Part shown: positions 32,776 through 46,339 of the stretch, in pieces | Numbering within the stretch: the stretch's first letter is position 1 | Layout: every line of letters starts with the position of its first letter | From: Embiotoca jacksoni | Lineage: Eukaryota; Chordata; Actinopteri; Embiotocidae | Assembly (NCBI GenBank): GCA_022577435.1 | Contig: JAKOON010000011.1 | Coordinates: 6,851,501 to 6,915,500 of the forward strand | DNA length: 64,000 bases | Direction of reading: 5' to 3' | Notes under the pieces: model-generated | Told to the model about the DNA's origin: nothing | What the model saw: the letters and a program-made list of their open reading frames with translations, nothing else | Databases searched by the model: none | Translations under genes and position numbers: made by a program

Positions 32776-35700
32776 TCTTTGGAGTAGTTATTATCATTTC
32801 TGGACATTAACTGATTACAAGACATTTTTAAGGATGTCACTGAACATACATAAGAAAAATGATTATACAGACAACTTAAAAAAGCAGTGTAGGGCTCTGT
32901 CAGAGGTGGGGAGAGCACAACGGTTTTACTTGAGTATGACCATTGATCTTTCAGTTAAATATTGAATGAGCAGGTATCTTTAGTATTCATCAGAAATAAA
33001 GGTCAGTAAAAAAAAAAAAAAAAGTAATGGTATCATGGGCTGCTGCAGGAATTTCTATGTGACCCAAAGGTGACAACAGCGCGGCAACCTGCCAGCCACT
33101 TCTTTCTATTCTCAACCACACTGCTGCGAATGTCCCGATAACAGGGCTGGTGGGAGGATATCTGCTGTGAGATCCAATGAATTCAGGAGGAAGAGAGGAC
33201 ATAAAATGAAAATAAAGGCACCAGAGAAAAGTGGAAATGACAGACAAGCATGAGAGGTCTTTAACACGCTGTTCCTACAGAAATATGACTGAGGCAGATT
33301 CTTTTAGTGTCACATTTTAGTACGACAGATCCTCCCCGATCCCACAGGAAATATGTCAGGGTGAAAATGGAGCCCTCATATGTCCTCTAGATAAAGTGAT
33401 ATTTAATTTTGTCTTCTTTATTTTACACCAATGGGACTTTGCTATGTGTGGAAAAGAAACCAATTATTTACACCCTTCTCAGCTTTCTTTGTTTGTACTT
33501 CTTCAGATGATTTTTCAAAAGTAGGCAGCAGTAAAATGCTTCTATTATGTACTAATCTGTTAGATATTTTATCTTTACTTTAAAATGTGCTGCATGAATT
33601 GTGATGTTGCAAATGTGATGTTAGCTAATTAAATGTAGTGTGTTTCCAGATTAAGAAAATCAACAACAACAACAACAGCTACAACAACAAAAGAAAAACG
33701 GTATTTATGTTTGTACAAGTTACATGTTCACCATAGTTACATCCCCAAGAAGTCCAGGCAACGACGGGAGGAAAAATAACAATTAAACCGGGGAAAAAAG
33801 AGGCTGTGGAAAAGGATATATTTGCATAAGTAATTATTTTTACGATCAAATTTGTTCAAAATTAAAATGATCATGACAAAACCACTAAAGACAATACAAA
33901 ACAAAGCAATATAAACAAAAAAAGAAGTGGATCTACATCAAGAGTGAAGTGAAATACCCGTTGCAAAACCAAACAATGAACACCCTCCCTTCAAAAGGAA
34001 GTAAGACTCATGACTACATAGACCACAGCTGTAGCTGACAGCAACACACACATAGCCTGAAAGCTGCCGAGGGCCCAATGACACCGACTGCATCTCTGTC
34101 CAAGTCTTTACACTCGACTCAAGTGAGCAGAGTGGAAACAGGTGCACTCAACCACTAATAGCAGGAGGGCGGAGCCTGGAGGGGCACAGGAGAGCCCAAC
34201 AAAAGTCGTTTCCTTTCTGTAAATGAAAAAAAGAAATCGAAAATATAAATTTTTGTTTTAATGCGTGTTGAAGAATGATTCTGTTGTATTCAAGTAAGAA
34301 AAATATGAAAAAATTAAAAAGTAAACATACTGCATATGTGCCTAGGATTTAGCTTTATATCAGAAAAAAGTTTAGGAGAGCTCGCATATCTTTCCAAAAC
34401 AAATTAATGACAAAAGCCGTGATGAGTTTGTGGCATGGTTAAATAACATCAATCACATTAATTATAGAGTTTATTCCACGGCATCACTTTCATGGAAGTT
34501 TCAGATTTGCCAACAAAATATCTGCTGCTCCATCTTTGATTTGTTTATTCCAAACATTAATACACATATGCACACATCCTTGGCAACCCTCACTACTAAA
34601 AATAGCAGTAATGTGTCTTTATGGCAGTTAATTTGGCATTATTTGACTGTTTTAGGATTGTAGCTTCTGTAATTTAGAATACAGTTTGACGTGAAGATGA
34701 GGACATCACGACTGTATATCTGTGTATACGTACGTGTGACACCACTTTGAGCGAAAAGTATTACAGCTAGCAGTGAAGAAGGCTCCAATATCTTTGTTTC
34801 GGTCTGTTTGGAGTTATCAGTTCCTTCAATTAAAAGAAAATGTCATCATGTCTGACGAGGTTACTGCTGAGTTCAGCAGTGAGAGTGAACTTTTGATAAT
34901 AAAAACAGAACAATTCTGAAAATTGAAGGTTGAAGAATTTCCCCCGGGAGATCTGGCAGTGGTCGGGAAAATTAACACCTGTCTCAGATACAAAGGCAAA
35001 ATGTTCGTTTTTCTGATTCAAAACTAATCAAAAACTACTTGTGGAGCGACGCGGCATAGGAGAAAGAAAGAGTGAATGGACCGACATTGTATCTATTGAG
35101 AAGATCCCAGTTTGAGATAATCTGCGGATATAAAGGAAATCTGTGGGATTTTTGTATTTTGTTTTGTAGAGCTTGTTGGTGAATGAAAAGTCATTTCTAT
35201 GGTTTTTGATGAGATTTGGGAAAAGCTGCTGGGCAAAACATAAGCATTAATACAACGCAAGATTTGCTGTGTAGTGCTGTGTCTGTGGGGATCTTCCTGT
35301 TATCGACATACAACCCTCAATTCACAGAACAGTGGATATGTTGAGCTGAAAAAATACAAAATCAGACTAAGACATCTTCCACGAACACCATCATAGCTGT
35401 CAGATCTAATTGAAATCATTCAAACTAACCACCAAGTATTTAAGACAGAAGTACTTCTGTGGTCGTGAATGCTTTTTTCTCTGCCGACCAACCTCTCATT
35501 ATTACTCATAGTTCAACCCTGTTTTCCTTTTGCATTTCACTCTGCTCTTGGCCACTAATTGGACAGGCGATAAATATACCGCGAGTCCAGACATATAATT
35601 GGTCAGAAGTTTATACAGTCTGTGCCCCATACTGTTATTTCCCTACAAAAAGAAATGTAAATGAAAGTTAAAGCGATGGCAGAGAAGGAAAAAATAAAAA

Positions 35701-36679
35701 AACAGAGAAGACAGCATGCGATTCGGCTGTGATGTTTGACAGTATTTTGTATTAGAAGTGGAGTGTAGAGTGAAAAGCTTCTTCCATGTCTCCTCCGTCT
35801 TTTCTTGGTTGATTGCTTCGGGCCAGTGAATTAGCTTTGTTCTGCTCTCTGATTGGGGTTGTTACAAATGTACACACAGAGATCCGGTTTGATCAGAGCC
35901 AAGTGATACATCCAGACCAAAGTAAGATGGCTTCATCAGCCATTAATGGTGCCCGTGCTTTCTATCACCATATGTGCGGCATTATTTCTCTCAGTGAGGG
36001 ACCTGCTTTGGCCAAACGCCTCCTCTTGGCACAGCAAGTCCTGTTGCTGCCTGCCAGGTACACAATTGGACAACAAGAGATGGCACATAGGCACTGACAA
36101 ATGGGAGTCTGTAACTCATGCTACGTATGATGGGTGGCTTTCAGTCCCTGGAAATGACAATGTAGCTATGAAAAAAAAATCTTAATTTAGTTATTTCACT
36201 AACAACTCTAATGACAATTCAACTGTATTTTAGTAAGTAAGAAGCTTGCATAAATAACACTAGCATCCCTGCACTAATCATTAAACCAATCAGGCAGATG
36301 TGGGTGGACATCCTGTCAGACACACTGTTTATTCTTCCATTAATTGCTGAAATGTAAAAACCCTGCCTTCTTTGATGTATGGGCCACTGCATTTCTCACA
36401 ATATGACTCATTTGTATGGTCATTGACTCTCTCTCTCTCAGTCCTGTCACTTTTATTTTGGTCTACGAACATCGTATGTGCACTGAGGGGTTACCTTCTG
36501 CTGTAAAATAGGGCACACAGTAAGAATAGTCTATGGCTTTTTTTTGTCCGGAAGCTAATTTTCTTGATATATGACAAATTCAAAACAATGTAAATAATTT
36601 ACAGGAACAGGAAAGAATTACATCCAAAACTTAACATTTATTTTCAGAGGCTCTAAATGTTTTTTTTCTCTGCGGGGGC
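32776..36679. other. Noncoding stretch with short simple repeats
   Basis: Contains a CAA run at 33660-33690 and poly-A near 33008. Nothing else was recognised. The open frame at 35813-36097 has no family resemblance. Confidence 0.3.
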
Positions 36680-36890
36680 TGACGCTCTGCAGTTAGAGGA
36701 GACAGCTACAAGTCAGCAGGGGCACCGAGTCACAGACATGTGAAGACCTAAAATGTCAACACCAGGAAGGGAGAAAATGAGCCAATTAGAGACTACCTGC
36801 CCAAAGGCCCGTGACCTCCAATCAAACAATAGTTTAAAGGTTATTCAAAGTTCATAATAACACGCCCCCTGGAGGTGGAAAAACTGTCTG
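36680..36890. other. Candidate conserved noncoding element
   Basis: Non-repetitive sequence with GAGCCAATTAGAGACTACCT, CTCCAATCAAACAATAG and TTATTCAAAGTTCATAATAA, an arrangement of CCAAT, TAAT and CAAAG (HMG-type) motifs. A suggestion only. Confidence 0.2.
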
Positions 36891-37548
36891 ACTGGCTGGG
36901 GTCTCTGGTGCCCTGTGCTTGTTAGCTGTGGGGTGACCCGGTCTCACTTTGTTGCGTGCTTTATCTACAAGTGGGAAGTCTGGAAACTAATATGTGACTG
37001 GGCTCACCCTGCTTTATGTTCATTATCCAGTCAGCACCACGTTTCAGACTGGGTCAAAGCATCTGCATACATATACAGTAGCTGAAAATAATGTGAGCTA
37101 GGAATACTTTAAATAGAGAAAAATTGGTTTTGTAGCCTTACAGCAACTCTGAAAGAGTTTGACATTCAGATTACAGATTAAGTGACACTTGTGAATCTAA
37201 ATTATGTTACTGAGCAATATTAATGTAAGATTGCTGAACTCTGGACAGAAAAAGTTTGGCCTCAACTGATTCAAGTTTTCACTTTAGATACACAAATAGT
37301 TACATTTAAAATGGATAAAATAATATTAAATAGGCAGGTACTAGATGATGAAATACTGTATGTGTTATTAATACATCTAATAATATGGTGTAGAAAACAC
37401 TGTTACAGTCTTTCACAAAAAGGCCGGTCCTCAGGAAATAAGGCAAGCCGATGAAAACACAAGCTGCAGGCTGGAGCAGAATCCAAGAACGTCCAAAAAC
37501 AAGAACAGAAACAAATAAAAACCTAACCGAGGTAGACTCAGGAACCAC
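36891..37548. other. Noncoding stretch, no recognised element
   Basis: Nothing identified. Confidence 0.3.
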
Positions 37549-37594
37549 AGTACTCCCTCCCTCCCTCTCTCTCTCTCTCCCTCTCTCCCTATGT
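37549..37594. repeat. CT-rich microsatellite
   Basis: CCCTCC, CTCT and CCCTCTCC repeats. Apparent Arg/Glu-rich frames on the minus strand come from this tract. Confidence 0.85.
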
Positions 37595-37655
37595 CCCTCC
37601 ATCCATTATCTATAACCGCTTTATCCTGAAGAGGGTAATGGGGTACACTATCCAA
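37595..37655 (-). repeat. 3' end of a teleost tRNA-SINE-associated repeat
   Basis: CCATCCATTATCTATAACCG, then CTTTATCCTGAAGAGGGTAA, is the familiar end of a very common fish repeat whose head is of the type found at 54735. Only the tail is here, in inverted orientation, beside the CT tract. By resemblance from memory. Confidence 0.55.
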
Positions 37656-38580
37656 CCAAACAATTTTGCACCTAGGAGCTGAGGTGTATATACACCACTA
37701 TCAGAATGGATAATAAGACACAGGTAGAGACACTTGTAGTAAACAAAATAATGGCAAAACGTGGAGGATTTCAAAATAAAACAGGAAGTGAATACACAGA
37801 CATCAAAAGGAGTGCAATAAATAACAAACAATGGAATACTGTGTTATGTATTTTAAATCTGTGTCATTCTAGAATATGTGAATGATGTAACCAATGAAAT
37901 GAAAAAATAAATTTGACCTGGGATTTTACGGATATTGATATTGACTTTGAAATATATTTATCATTACAACAATTTTATTATTTTCCCATAGTGTTAAACT
38001 GTGTTTTGATATTGGCAGTACAACGTCTGTCTGTGACTTTGTACAACTGATAGTGTTAAAATGGATAGGATATATATATATTTTTTAAAAAAAGGTTCAT
38101 TTGCTTTCTAACCAGTTTGGGCCATTTGGCTAAATGACCACATGACAGACTGGGTGGTGAGGATGCTACGGGAGAACCAGCCAAGAGCCGAAATGTGTGC
38201 ACTTCTGTGAGCTCTTCAGAATTCAAACTCAGGACAAATCAAATCGGTTTGGTTTGAAATCAAAGAAGTGAAATAAAAGAAATCGTAGACGTCATAGACT
38301 CTTTTCATACCCCGCAATTAAAATGGAACAGACTGAAATGTAATTTTAATAAGAAAACAATAAAAATAAAAATAAACTAAAAGGTCTACATCTAAGACCT
38401 GTTCTACATGGATTAAAAAGTTACTAGAAAGTACTATTAATTAACTGCCATTATGGACAAATGTAAACAGTTTTTGGTTGAATCACAACTGCTAAGGTGA
38501 CCCCTGTAAATAAAATGTTACCACTGATCGGCCAAATGCCAAGTTTTGTGTTTCAAATGAAAAGCTCATCTCATCTTCGT
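37656..38580. other. Noncoding stretch, no recognised element
   Basis: AT-rich. Nothing identified. Confidence 0.3.
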
Positions 38581-38775
38581 CACTGCTGGGATCGAGGTGG
38601 CAACAGGGCGAGCCAAGACGCCCAGACGTCCCTGTTCACCGCAACTTCCTCCAGCTCATCCCAGGAGGTCCTGAGACTCTTATTCTTTCGGTCATCACCC
38701 ACAGGTCAGGACCATAAGGGTAGGGATGTAGACGGACCGGTAAAAAGAGAACTCTGCCTTCCAGCTCAGCACACT
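38581..38775 (-). pseudogene. C-terminal fragment of a fish LINE ORF2, internally deleted
   Basis: Read on the minus strand, one frame gives YGPDLWVMTERIR, the counterpart of YGHELWVMTER found near the C-terminus of an abundant fish non-LTR element. It then jumps to SGPPGMSWRKLR, a stop, and TGTSGRLGSP. In another frame the last part reads as the usual RDVWASxLxLLPP end. The stretch in between, which in relatives carries the GRPRTRW region, is deleted. The match is with the reverse complement of CTTATTCTTTCGGTCATCAC and GACGCCCAGACGTCCCTG, among the most abundant LINE sequences of teleosts. The clade name is not certain (Rex-like or RTE-like). There is no reverse transcriptase core here. Confidence 0.62.
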
Positions 38776-38861
38776 CCAGTGTAGCGACTGCATTAGTGCT
38801 GCTTCTCCCCACCTAATGAAACGAATAGCCCTTTAGTGTTTCATACTCATATGGTTATAGG

Positions 38862-38903
38862 TTATATATACATACTATACTATATACTATATACTATATA
38901 CTC
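38862..38903. repeat. TATAC-type microsatellite
   Basis: Repeated CATACTATACTATA and TATACTATATACTA blocks of 5-8 base period. Confidence 0.85.
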
Positions 38904-40179
38904 ATAGGTTTTGACCTCGTCTTGTGGTAAATGACACATATTTCTGAGCAAAGGAAAAACAAACTGTCAGGCTGCAGGCAGAAACATATACAATGAGCTG
39001 GGTCTGAATGAAACTCACAGCTGGACTACAAATGGCCCCAGATGTTTCCTGTCACTGTGGACAGACAGTGCTGTTTGAGCCAAGCTAATATGCATACTAA
39101 GTGGAAACAAGGGGAGAAACTAAACAGCTTGTGAATATTTGGCTTTTATAGAAACTGATATAGATAAATCACTTTCTGGTTAATGTTGACACACTCCGCA
39201 CAATTCCTGGTTTAGTCATCAGGATAACTTTTATCAGAGCAAAAACTACAAATAATTACTTTTATTCTGTAATTTATTTTAGTTCGCTTTCAGTTCAGTT
39301 CCTTCGAGCCTTCAGGTATTTTTCTGAATATAAAGCTTTTGGTGAGTCTAGTCAGCCTTCTGCTTCTCCTAAAAACTTCTGAGGACTCAAGCTCTCTAAT
39401 AACTTTTAGAATCATATAAAAAAAAAAAGTGGTTTCATTTTAGAGATGATATTGTATTTCACAGCTGCCTCAGTTCAGTGAACAATAACACACCTGGTAT
39501 GTAGTTATTAAGAAAAACAATATATAAGTCAAAGTGTTCAAAGAGCAAAGCCACTGTATAATTTCAAGTTAAAGGACCATTTTAAAAACTGACTTTACTG
39601 TAACAAGATAACATATTTATCAGGATAGTCCATTCTGCTGTCACACTGTGAATGCTGTCCACATTAACTTTTTTTTTGAATGAAAATTAATTTCCTTGAT
39701 TACAAGAAAAAAGTCGATGACATTTATTGAGTCGGGTTGTTTTTTTTGTTTGTCTTTTAAGGATCTTCAAAATTAATTCTGTAAAGCTCAGTCTATATTT
39801 CTGACTAAACAGATAAATGTTTTATTTTTTGGCAGGACAGATGGATAGATGCAGTTCATAACTTCAGTTTAGTTGTCATTTATTGAGTGTTAAAAGGTGT
39901 AAATGTGTTTGGAAGTTAGTGCAGGATTATTTAAAAGCTTGGGACGGCTATTTTAGATTTGGATCAAAAATAAAAAAGCATCACGAGAGTTTTTCCTGTG
40001 TGTGTTATTTAGCTTGTACACAGCATGTATTAAAGCAGGTTTTGGAGTCAGATTTGAATTATGTCCTCTCATTCTCATTCTCATTCTCAAAGAGTTTTTT
40101 TGTCACTCACACAGGATTTGGTGTCGAACCTTCGCCCCGCAGACAACTGCACCTAATTTCATGCATGTTACACCCATGC
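38904..40179. other. Noncoding stretch, no recognised element
   Basis: AT-rich. A TTCTCA hexamer repeat (about four units) lies at 40068-40090. Nothing else was identified. Confidence 0.3.
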
Positions 40180-40520
40180 AAAAGAGAAGGGTGAAGGTAA
40201 AGTGGATGCAATGCGTTGCCTTCTTCACACCGCATCACACACTTAATTTCATTCAGCCACTTCTGCCTCCTCATCCTTCATTCCCTCTCATTTCATTAGG
40301 AGCACAACTCCAATTCATTTTTTTGAGATGGCCTCTGAGCACTGATTTGTTATTCCTGACTGCTGACTGACTGCTGCTACACATTTAATAATTCATGAAA
40401 TGTTTGAAAGAAAATGGAATTGTTTCTATGCTGTTTGTGCCGCACAATTGTTCGGCCATGAGAGGCCAACCATTTCATTTCCATTTTTATTAAGCGGTGT
40501 CAAAGTATAACATATAAAAG
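40180..40520. other. Candidate conserved noncoding element
   Basis: Repeat-free, varied composition with ACACTTAATTTCATTCAG, CATTTAATAATTCATGAAAT and CCATTTCATTTCCATTTTTA. Homeodomain-like cores are dense. This is a visual judgement and needs alignment. Confidence 0.22.
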
Positions 40521-41875
40521 TAATTGATTTTAATAATGAGCATCACTTTGATCAGGTACATTTACAGGTTTGTCTTGTGACCGTGACCATCATGTACACC
40601 AAAAAATGTATATCCAGCACAAATGCCACCAAGATTAATCTGTACTTTGAGTTATTTTCCATTCAAACTCAGTCTTCTCCGGATTTACTGATCTTTCTTT
40701 TCACACAGCTTCAGATGCACTCTGATGCACTATTACATAAACCATGAACAGACTGCATACGCTCACTAGAGACAGAAGTCTGCATCACTGTAGAAGTCTT
40801 TGAGTCCTCAACCAAAAATAATCCTTTAGATGAAGGCGGCACAGGCTTAAAAAGAAATGTAGATGCAAAAATAGTAATCTCTTTTTTACTCTGGACATTG
40901 AAAAAGTCCTCTTTGCTCTAAAGGTAAGGCGATGCCAGCAGGAGAATGTAAAGATGGGAATTAACCGCAGACGCATCTTAAAAACAGTACATATTGTGTG
41001 AAAGATGCAGGTGTAAGTAATATTAATGACGTTTTGTTTGGTGATCTTTAGTAAATTTACAATTTAAAGGGACATCTAAAAACCTCAATTACTTTTAAAC
41101 ACACTAAGAGTGCACCTCGTGAACCTGAGAACAGATGAGTTATCAACTCAGTAGAGAAACTGAAATGGTGTTAAATGAGATGTGATATGACTGAAATATT
41201 TAGTTGAAACTACTGTACAGTTTAGAGTTTGAAAATGTGGATGAAAATAAACAGAAACAGATACAAGATAGGAGTTAAAATTGTCAGTTTTAAAAAAAAT
41301 ATTGCAAAATACAATGTCTACATAATTAGGATAGCTACAATTAATAATGTTGCAATCAAAATCATTCAACCCAAAATCACATCAACTAAAGCCTTGGTCA
41401 ACAGTCAAAGAAAGTTTAATATAGTATATTTGAGTAATTTTTAAGAACATGTCAAATGTATGGAAAATAAATGAAAACATCTCTGGTGTGAATGGGTATT
41501 TAATTTAATAATTCCTATATAATCTTACAATACTGTAACCAACAGTATTAAGAACTAATCTAACTAGTGATTAATGCTGTGGCAAGTTTAACATTTTCAT
41601 TAAGTATTATATTGAGTGGATAATTTTCAAAGGTCAAAAGAACTCCAGATGGGCAGAGGAGCCATCGGGTTTTATATGAGAAACTGTGTGTGAATATGTC
41701 AATAATGCTTCAAGCTTCTTTTTTGGGACACTGAACTGCTGGTGAAATTCTACTTGCGAGTACAATAAAAGCTACGGTTCATTGTCTAACATTGAATCCA
41801 CTTGCAGCCATAGAGACTTTCCACGACAGTGCTACAGAATTAATTAAATGAATAAATAAACATAAATGAAAAAGC
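40521..41875. other. Noncoding stretch, no recognised element
   Basis: Nothing identified. Very AT-rich at 41150-41640. Confidence 0.3.
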
Positions 41876-42330
41876 AACCCCAAAAAATTTAAATATTAAA
41901 GAATAACTTTTGACCTTTATGACTTCTAAGAAATATTTCCAGTTTCTCAGAAGCTTCTGATACCTCTCTTTTGGGATTTTAGCTTGTTCCTTATGGAAAA
42001 ACTTCCAGCATCTTTTTTCTTTAAATCCTGCTAAAGATTTTCAATGGGATTCAAATGTTGGAGCTTAAACGGCCACTCAAGGACATTCAAGGCATCATTT
42101 CCTTCTTCACAAACAGTCGTGTATATCAAAGAATCCATGATGCGAAGCACACTGAAAAGTTTAGTATCTCTTGAAGCAGCAAAATATCTTTATAACGGGA
42201 CCAACCCTCCTCCGTGGCTGACTGATGGGATGGAGTTTTTCTTGTCATATAGGCCATGGCAGCCATACTGATCCAGGGGTCCAAACAGTTCCAGTTTTGT
42301 CCCTTCACTTTCTAAAACAGACTCTATGAA
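41876..42330 (-). pseudogene. Tc1-like transposase pseudogene, C-terminal half
   Basis: On the minus strand a single frame runs from about 42330 downwards through KLELFGPLDQYG, SIPSVSHGGG, FAASRDTKLFSVLRIMD, VLEWPFKLQHLNPIENL and DLKKKDAGSF. These match the ordered blocks of Tc1-family transposases (K-ELFG, NTIPTVKHGGG, CFAASG, LEWP-QSPDLNPIENLW). A +1 shift then leads into KEQAKIPKERYQKLL, the usual C-terminal EEWAKIP block, followed by an AT-rich end. Two in-frame stops are present, at the W of the GCFAASG region and at the W of IENLW. The segment with the second catalytic aspartate (the QDNDPKHT region of relatives) is missing between IMDSLIY and CEEG. The N-terminal paired-like DNA-binding domain and the first catalytic aspartate are also absent. 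In the family the enzyme cuts and pastes DNA at TA sites; this copy is dead. No terminal inverted repeats were found. Confidence 0.88.
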
Positions 42331-42589
42331 CTATATGGCCTTGTCTATTTTTTTTATATCATATATTCATATTGATTTTTTTTTTTTTTTGTTACGAATT
42401 GAGAGTGATGAATGAGGTTTACGGAATGAAGGGTATATTTACTGTTGTTTACTGTTTTTCTCCTCGCCTGTACTGACTTAATCATGTTCTCTTTGGCTAT
42501 CTCTGGTAGCAATACATTTTGTATGTTACCTTACCTGCCCATTATATGCTTTCAGTTGGCATCAGGACCATAGATACGTTTAGAAGTCT
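42331..42589. other. Noncoding stretch with T run
   Basis: A 15-base T run at 42376-42390. Otherwise featureless. Confidence 0.4.
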
Positions 42590-42940
42590 CCTCCACCTCC
42601 TTGTCGGCTGAGGCCATTGTCAACAACAAATATGACCGTTGCAGATTACCAGGGACAGGTGTACCGGACCTCGGTCATCCTGTTAACAATAATAAAAAAA
42701 AAAACATGTGGTTAACAGTGTGGTACAGTCACAGTTTGGTTGAGTTCATTAGTCTGGGTTAAAATAAATATGTTTTACATAAGTTACATACATTAACTTG
42801 AGATAAATCAACTTCGACTTTTGTTTTCATTCAGGACACAAACATCACTGGGTGAAAGTCCTGTGTTTTACCCATCCAACCACCCCAACCTCCTCCCTAC
42901 AGCCTTTCTCAGTTGTTATACTACGTCACTCGACTTCCTT
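42590..42940 (+). repeat. Dispersed repeat family R4, member 2
   Basis: Shares with 57355-57730, in order: GGTGTACCGGACC, GTCACAGTTTGGTT, GGGTTAAAATAA, CTTTTGTTTTCATTCAGGACACAAAC, GGTGAAAG-CCTG, ATCCAACCACCCC and CGACTTCCT. It is diverged and interrupted by an A run at 42694. Class unknown. Confidence 0.6.
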
Positions 42941-43352
42941 CTTTCACATAGTAGGTGCAGTTTTCCCAGTCTTGAACATATTTACTGTATGAAAGTAGTG
43001 ACAACGGATAACAACTATTTAAAGGACTGATAACATTCGAATTTAGCGGTTCACTGCTGTACAATAATCTCTTATCATACCTATGATGGTGCCACATGTA
43101 TTTCCAGGAACTTCAAGTGTCTTGGAAATCTTTCTTTAAACCATTGCATGTTTTGATGTAATGAAAAGAGGACACCTGGATAGATGATATTTTCACCATA
43201 TGTGCATCACAGGTAAAGCAATTCAGAGTCATTATAGATTTTTCTAAAGTATATTTGCTTTTTTGAAATATTTTGGTAGCCCTACATATAAGAAATTGGT
43301 TAAACAAAACAGTTACATTAAATAGTGGTTAAATCATGGCATGACTATATTA

Positions 43353-43353
<1 letters not shown>
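42941..43353. other. Noncoding stretch, no recognised element
   Basis: Nothing identified. Confidence 0.3.

Positions 43354-43383
<30 letters not shown>
43354..43383. repeat. Poly-A tract, 30 bases
   Basis: A pure A run after ACTATATTAC. It could be the tail of a decayed retroposon, but the upstream sequence is not recognisable and no flanking duplication was found. Confidence 0.95.
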
Positions 43384-43386
<3 letters not shown>

Positions 43387-46339
43387 CACTCAGGTCATGC
43401 AAATATAACAAATAAATAATCTAAATCATCAAATCTTTAAAGTGTAATTCCTTACATACTCAACAGACAGGGTTGAATCATTTTGATTTAAACTGTACAT
43501 GCTTTTAATGAAGTCTTTGCATTTCTTAAAAACATACGTAAAAAAAAATCTTACAAATGATTTGCTTTTAAGCTTTCCGAGTTTGAGTAAAAATTCTGTG
43601 ATTTGCTGCAATGGAAGTGTAAGGCATCGTATTCATACTTAAAATAAAAAAAGCAATATCAAATTCCACTTCTAGAACAAAGCTCATTTTTAATGTCAAG
43701 CAGTGATTGAAAACACCTTTCAGAGATATAGCTATAGAAAAAAGGAGCTGCTTGGCAGGCATTTGCAGTTTGCAGGATTGAGGTTTATTGACAACCAGCA
43801 GCAGCAGAACAAACCAGGATTGGAAGGTTGTGTAATTCTGCACGTAAATCCTGCTTTTTCCCACTGGACTAGTCACCTCAGGCCAATCGCACTGATTACC
43901 ACTTTTTCGGCTTTTCTGTCATTTATCTTTGTTTTTCTCTGTTTCATGTATCCGTCTGTCCTGTAATACGTTTTGCCCTTGAACTTGTTTCTTTTGGTAA
44001 TGAGCTGTGGAGGAGTTGGTAAAGAAAAACACGATGCATTATTGATTCCAGCTACACAACTCTGAAGCTGTTAATGACCGGGAAGGTCCACGAGACATAA
44101 TAGTTGTACATCATATGTCTCAAAAGACCATTGAGGTCTTTTTTAAGACTAAAACTGTCAGATGGGAGTTTATGATTGAACATTATATCAAAGCACCAGT
44201 GCAACATAAAAGCATTATCTAAAAGCTTGGCAGACATCTTTTTCTGGACAGATTCCAACAAAGATAGAAACATGTACATGGTATAGGTCTGTTTCCAAAG
44301 TGGGATTATATCCAAAATAAAGTGCTAATCTTGAATATGGTGTTGACAACAGTATATGTTTTCATGCCGAACATTCAGGTCTTTTCACCTAAATATTTGG
44401 AATAAAATAATTTCTTCAACTGGAAACATCTTTAGCAAACCGGGACAGTTTAAGTAAATTATTCATAACATTCAATTTAGGGAAAGATTACTGAAAAAGT
44501 AACATCTCTGTGAATTAGATAAATCATATTCTGCAGGTATGAGCCCATTCCCCTGTTCTGTTGACTGTGACGATTATTGATATAGTCTGAGCAGCAAGCA
44601 GTCACCATCGATAGCTAAACAAAGTAAGATCTTCTCAATACACCAAGCTGGAAAGGAAAAAGGCAAACAAATAAGCGTGTTGGAGAAATTGGTGATGCCA
44701 CAGGTCAAATGCCAGGGCCGTAGGTAATAGCAGAGTGTCGGCCTGTTTCTGATTGGTTAAAATTAACCCGAGGTCTACACCCAGTAGGACGGAAAGACTG
44801 AGAACAATTCTGTGTAGAGCAAATTCACGGCATGAATATATGGGTCTGGACATTCCAGGCTAACTGCTGATATCGGTCGCTACTAACTTTCAAGAGCTAC
44901 AACAGTGACAAACAGTCATTGTAACTGAAATGTATTTATGCATGTATTTTGTCTACATCATTTATTTTTTCTAAGCCATGATTGACTTAAAAATACTTAT
45001 TCACACAGGATTTGATGAAAGAAGTTACAGTGGAACTACAACAATTTAAGCATTTACTGTGTCCACACTGTAAGTCTGTTTATTGCATGACTAAATTATT
45101 TTTGTTAAGTATATGTAAATATTTACACTTTCCTTTTTACATATTGAATGAATACGACAACTTTTAACTCCAAAAATTCAAAAGTACCTTTAAAAGTTTT
45201 TAATGAGTTCTTCACAAGTCACTGCATCAGGACTCACGGAGTCATAATGACTCAAGTGTTTGAGTGGTGAACTACAAGAGATGAAAAACAATCAAGTTAC
45301 TAAATGCAATCCAACTCTATTTATTTGTGGATTAGACGAGTAAATGCACTTGCATAAACCTCTCACATTCTTTTTGGTGGAACATAATTTTAGAGCCCAA
45401 GCAGAGTTAGGGAACTGATTAAGAAACCCTCAGGTGCTGGTGTCACTGATGCCAATCGACCTGTTCCAGTCACTTCTGCCTCTGTGGGAATCAGAAATTA
45501 TAGACACCCAGCAGGCTACATCTGGCGAAAAGGCCGGGACATAGCTGTTGCTGCTGCTGCTGTTCACTGTGTTGCAGTAATTTATTTCCCTGTCATGATG
45601 CCATGCGGTCAGAGTGAACAGGTCAAAAATCCAGAAAATTAAACTTCAGACCTGCAGGTGCCTTATTCCTTTTATTGCCAAATTCTGCATAAAAAAAACA
45701 ACTCACCCTGGGTTTTTTAAAGGACACGGCACAGCTTCCAATTCAGACTGGAAACAATTGAAAATAGCCTCAGCAGGCACTGAACCCAATGACCAGTAAG
45801 GTTGTCCCACCATTAAAATCAATAGGAGCAGCATTCAGGTGTAATGGATTGTCTCTGGCCCTCACATAGCTCTGCAACTGATTTACTGTTACCAGGTGCA
45901 CCATGGTAACAGAGCCAAGGGTTTGTGTTGTAAAATAAAGGGGAGGAAGGTAAAGCATCCAAAGCCATGCATATTTTTATTTGCCTTTTTGATCAAAGGG
46001 ACTGAAAGGACACCAGTGTTATTTTTTACTCTTTCTTTCTGGCTGGCTAAAGGCTAAAACATCAAATAAAGCATTGCATGCCATCAGCTGCTACAGAAAG
46101 ATCTGGGTTGTGGAACGTAGATTAATTTTCTCCAGCTAATTAGACTGATTTTATTGGGTTTGTGAAACTGCCCAAGTTTTGATACAGATAAAATCAAAGT
46201 ACCACGAACAATGTGGATGACTGAAAGCTCTACAAATTCCACCAGTGTGTCACTGGTAACTAACATAACAAAGTCCTGCTACAGCAACTGCATGTTGATG
46301 TATCATTAAGTGGCTTCATATTGATTTTTAGGGAATGAG
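43384..46339. other. Noncoding stretch, no recognised element
   Basis: AT-rich, with a short CTG run at 45549-45565. Nothing supports a gene, and no element was recognised on either strand. Confidence 0.3.
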
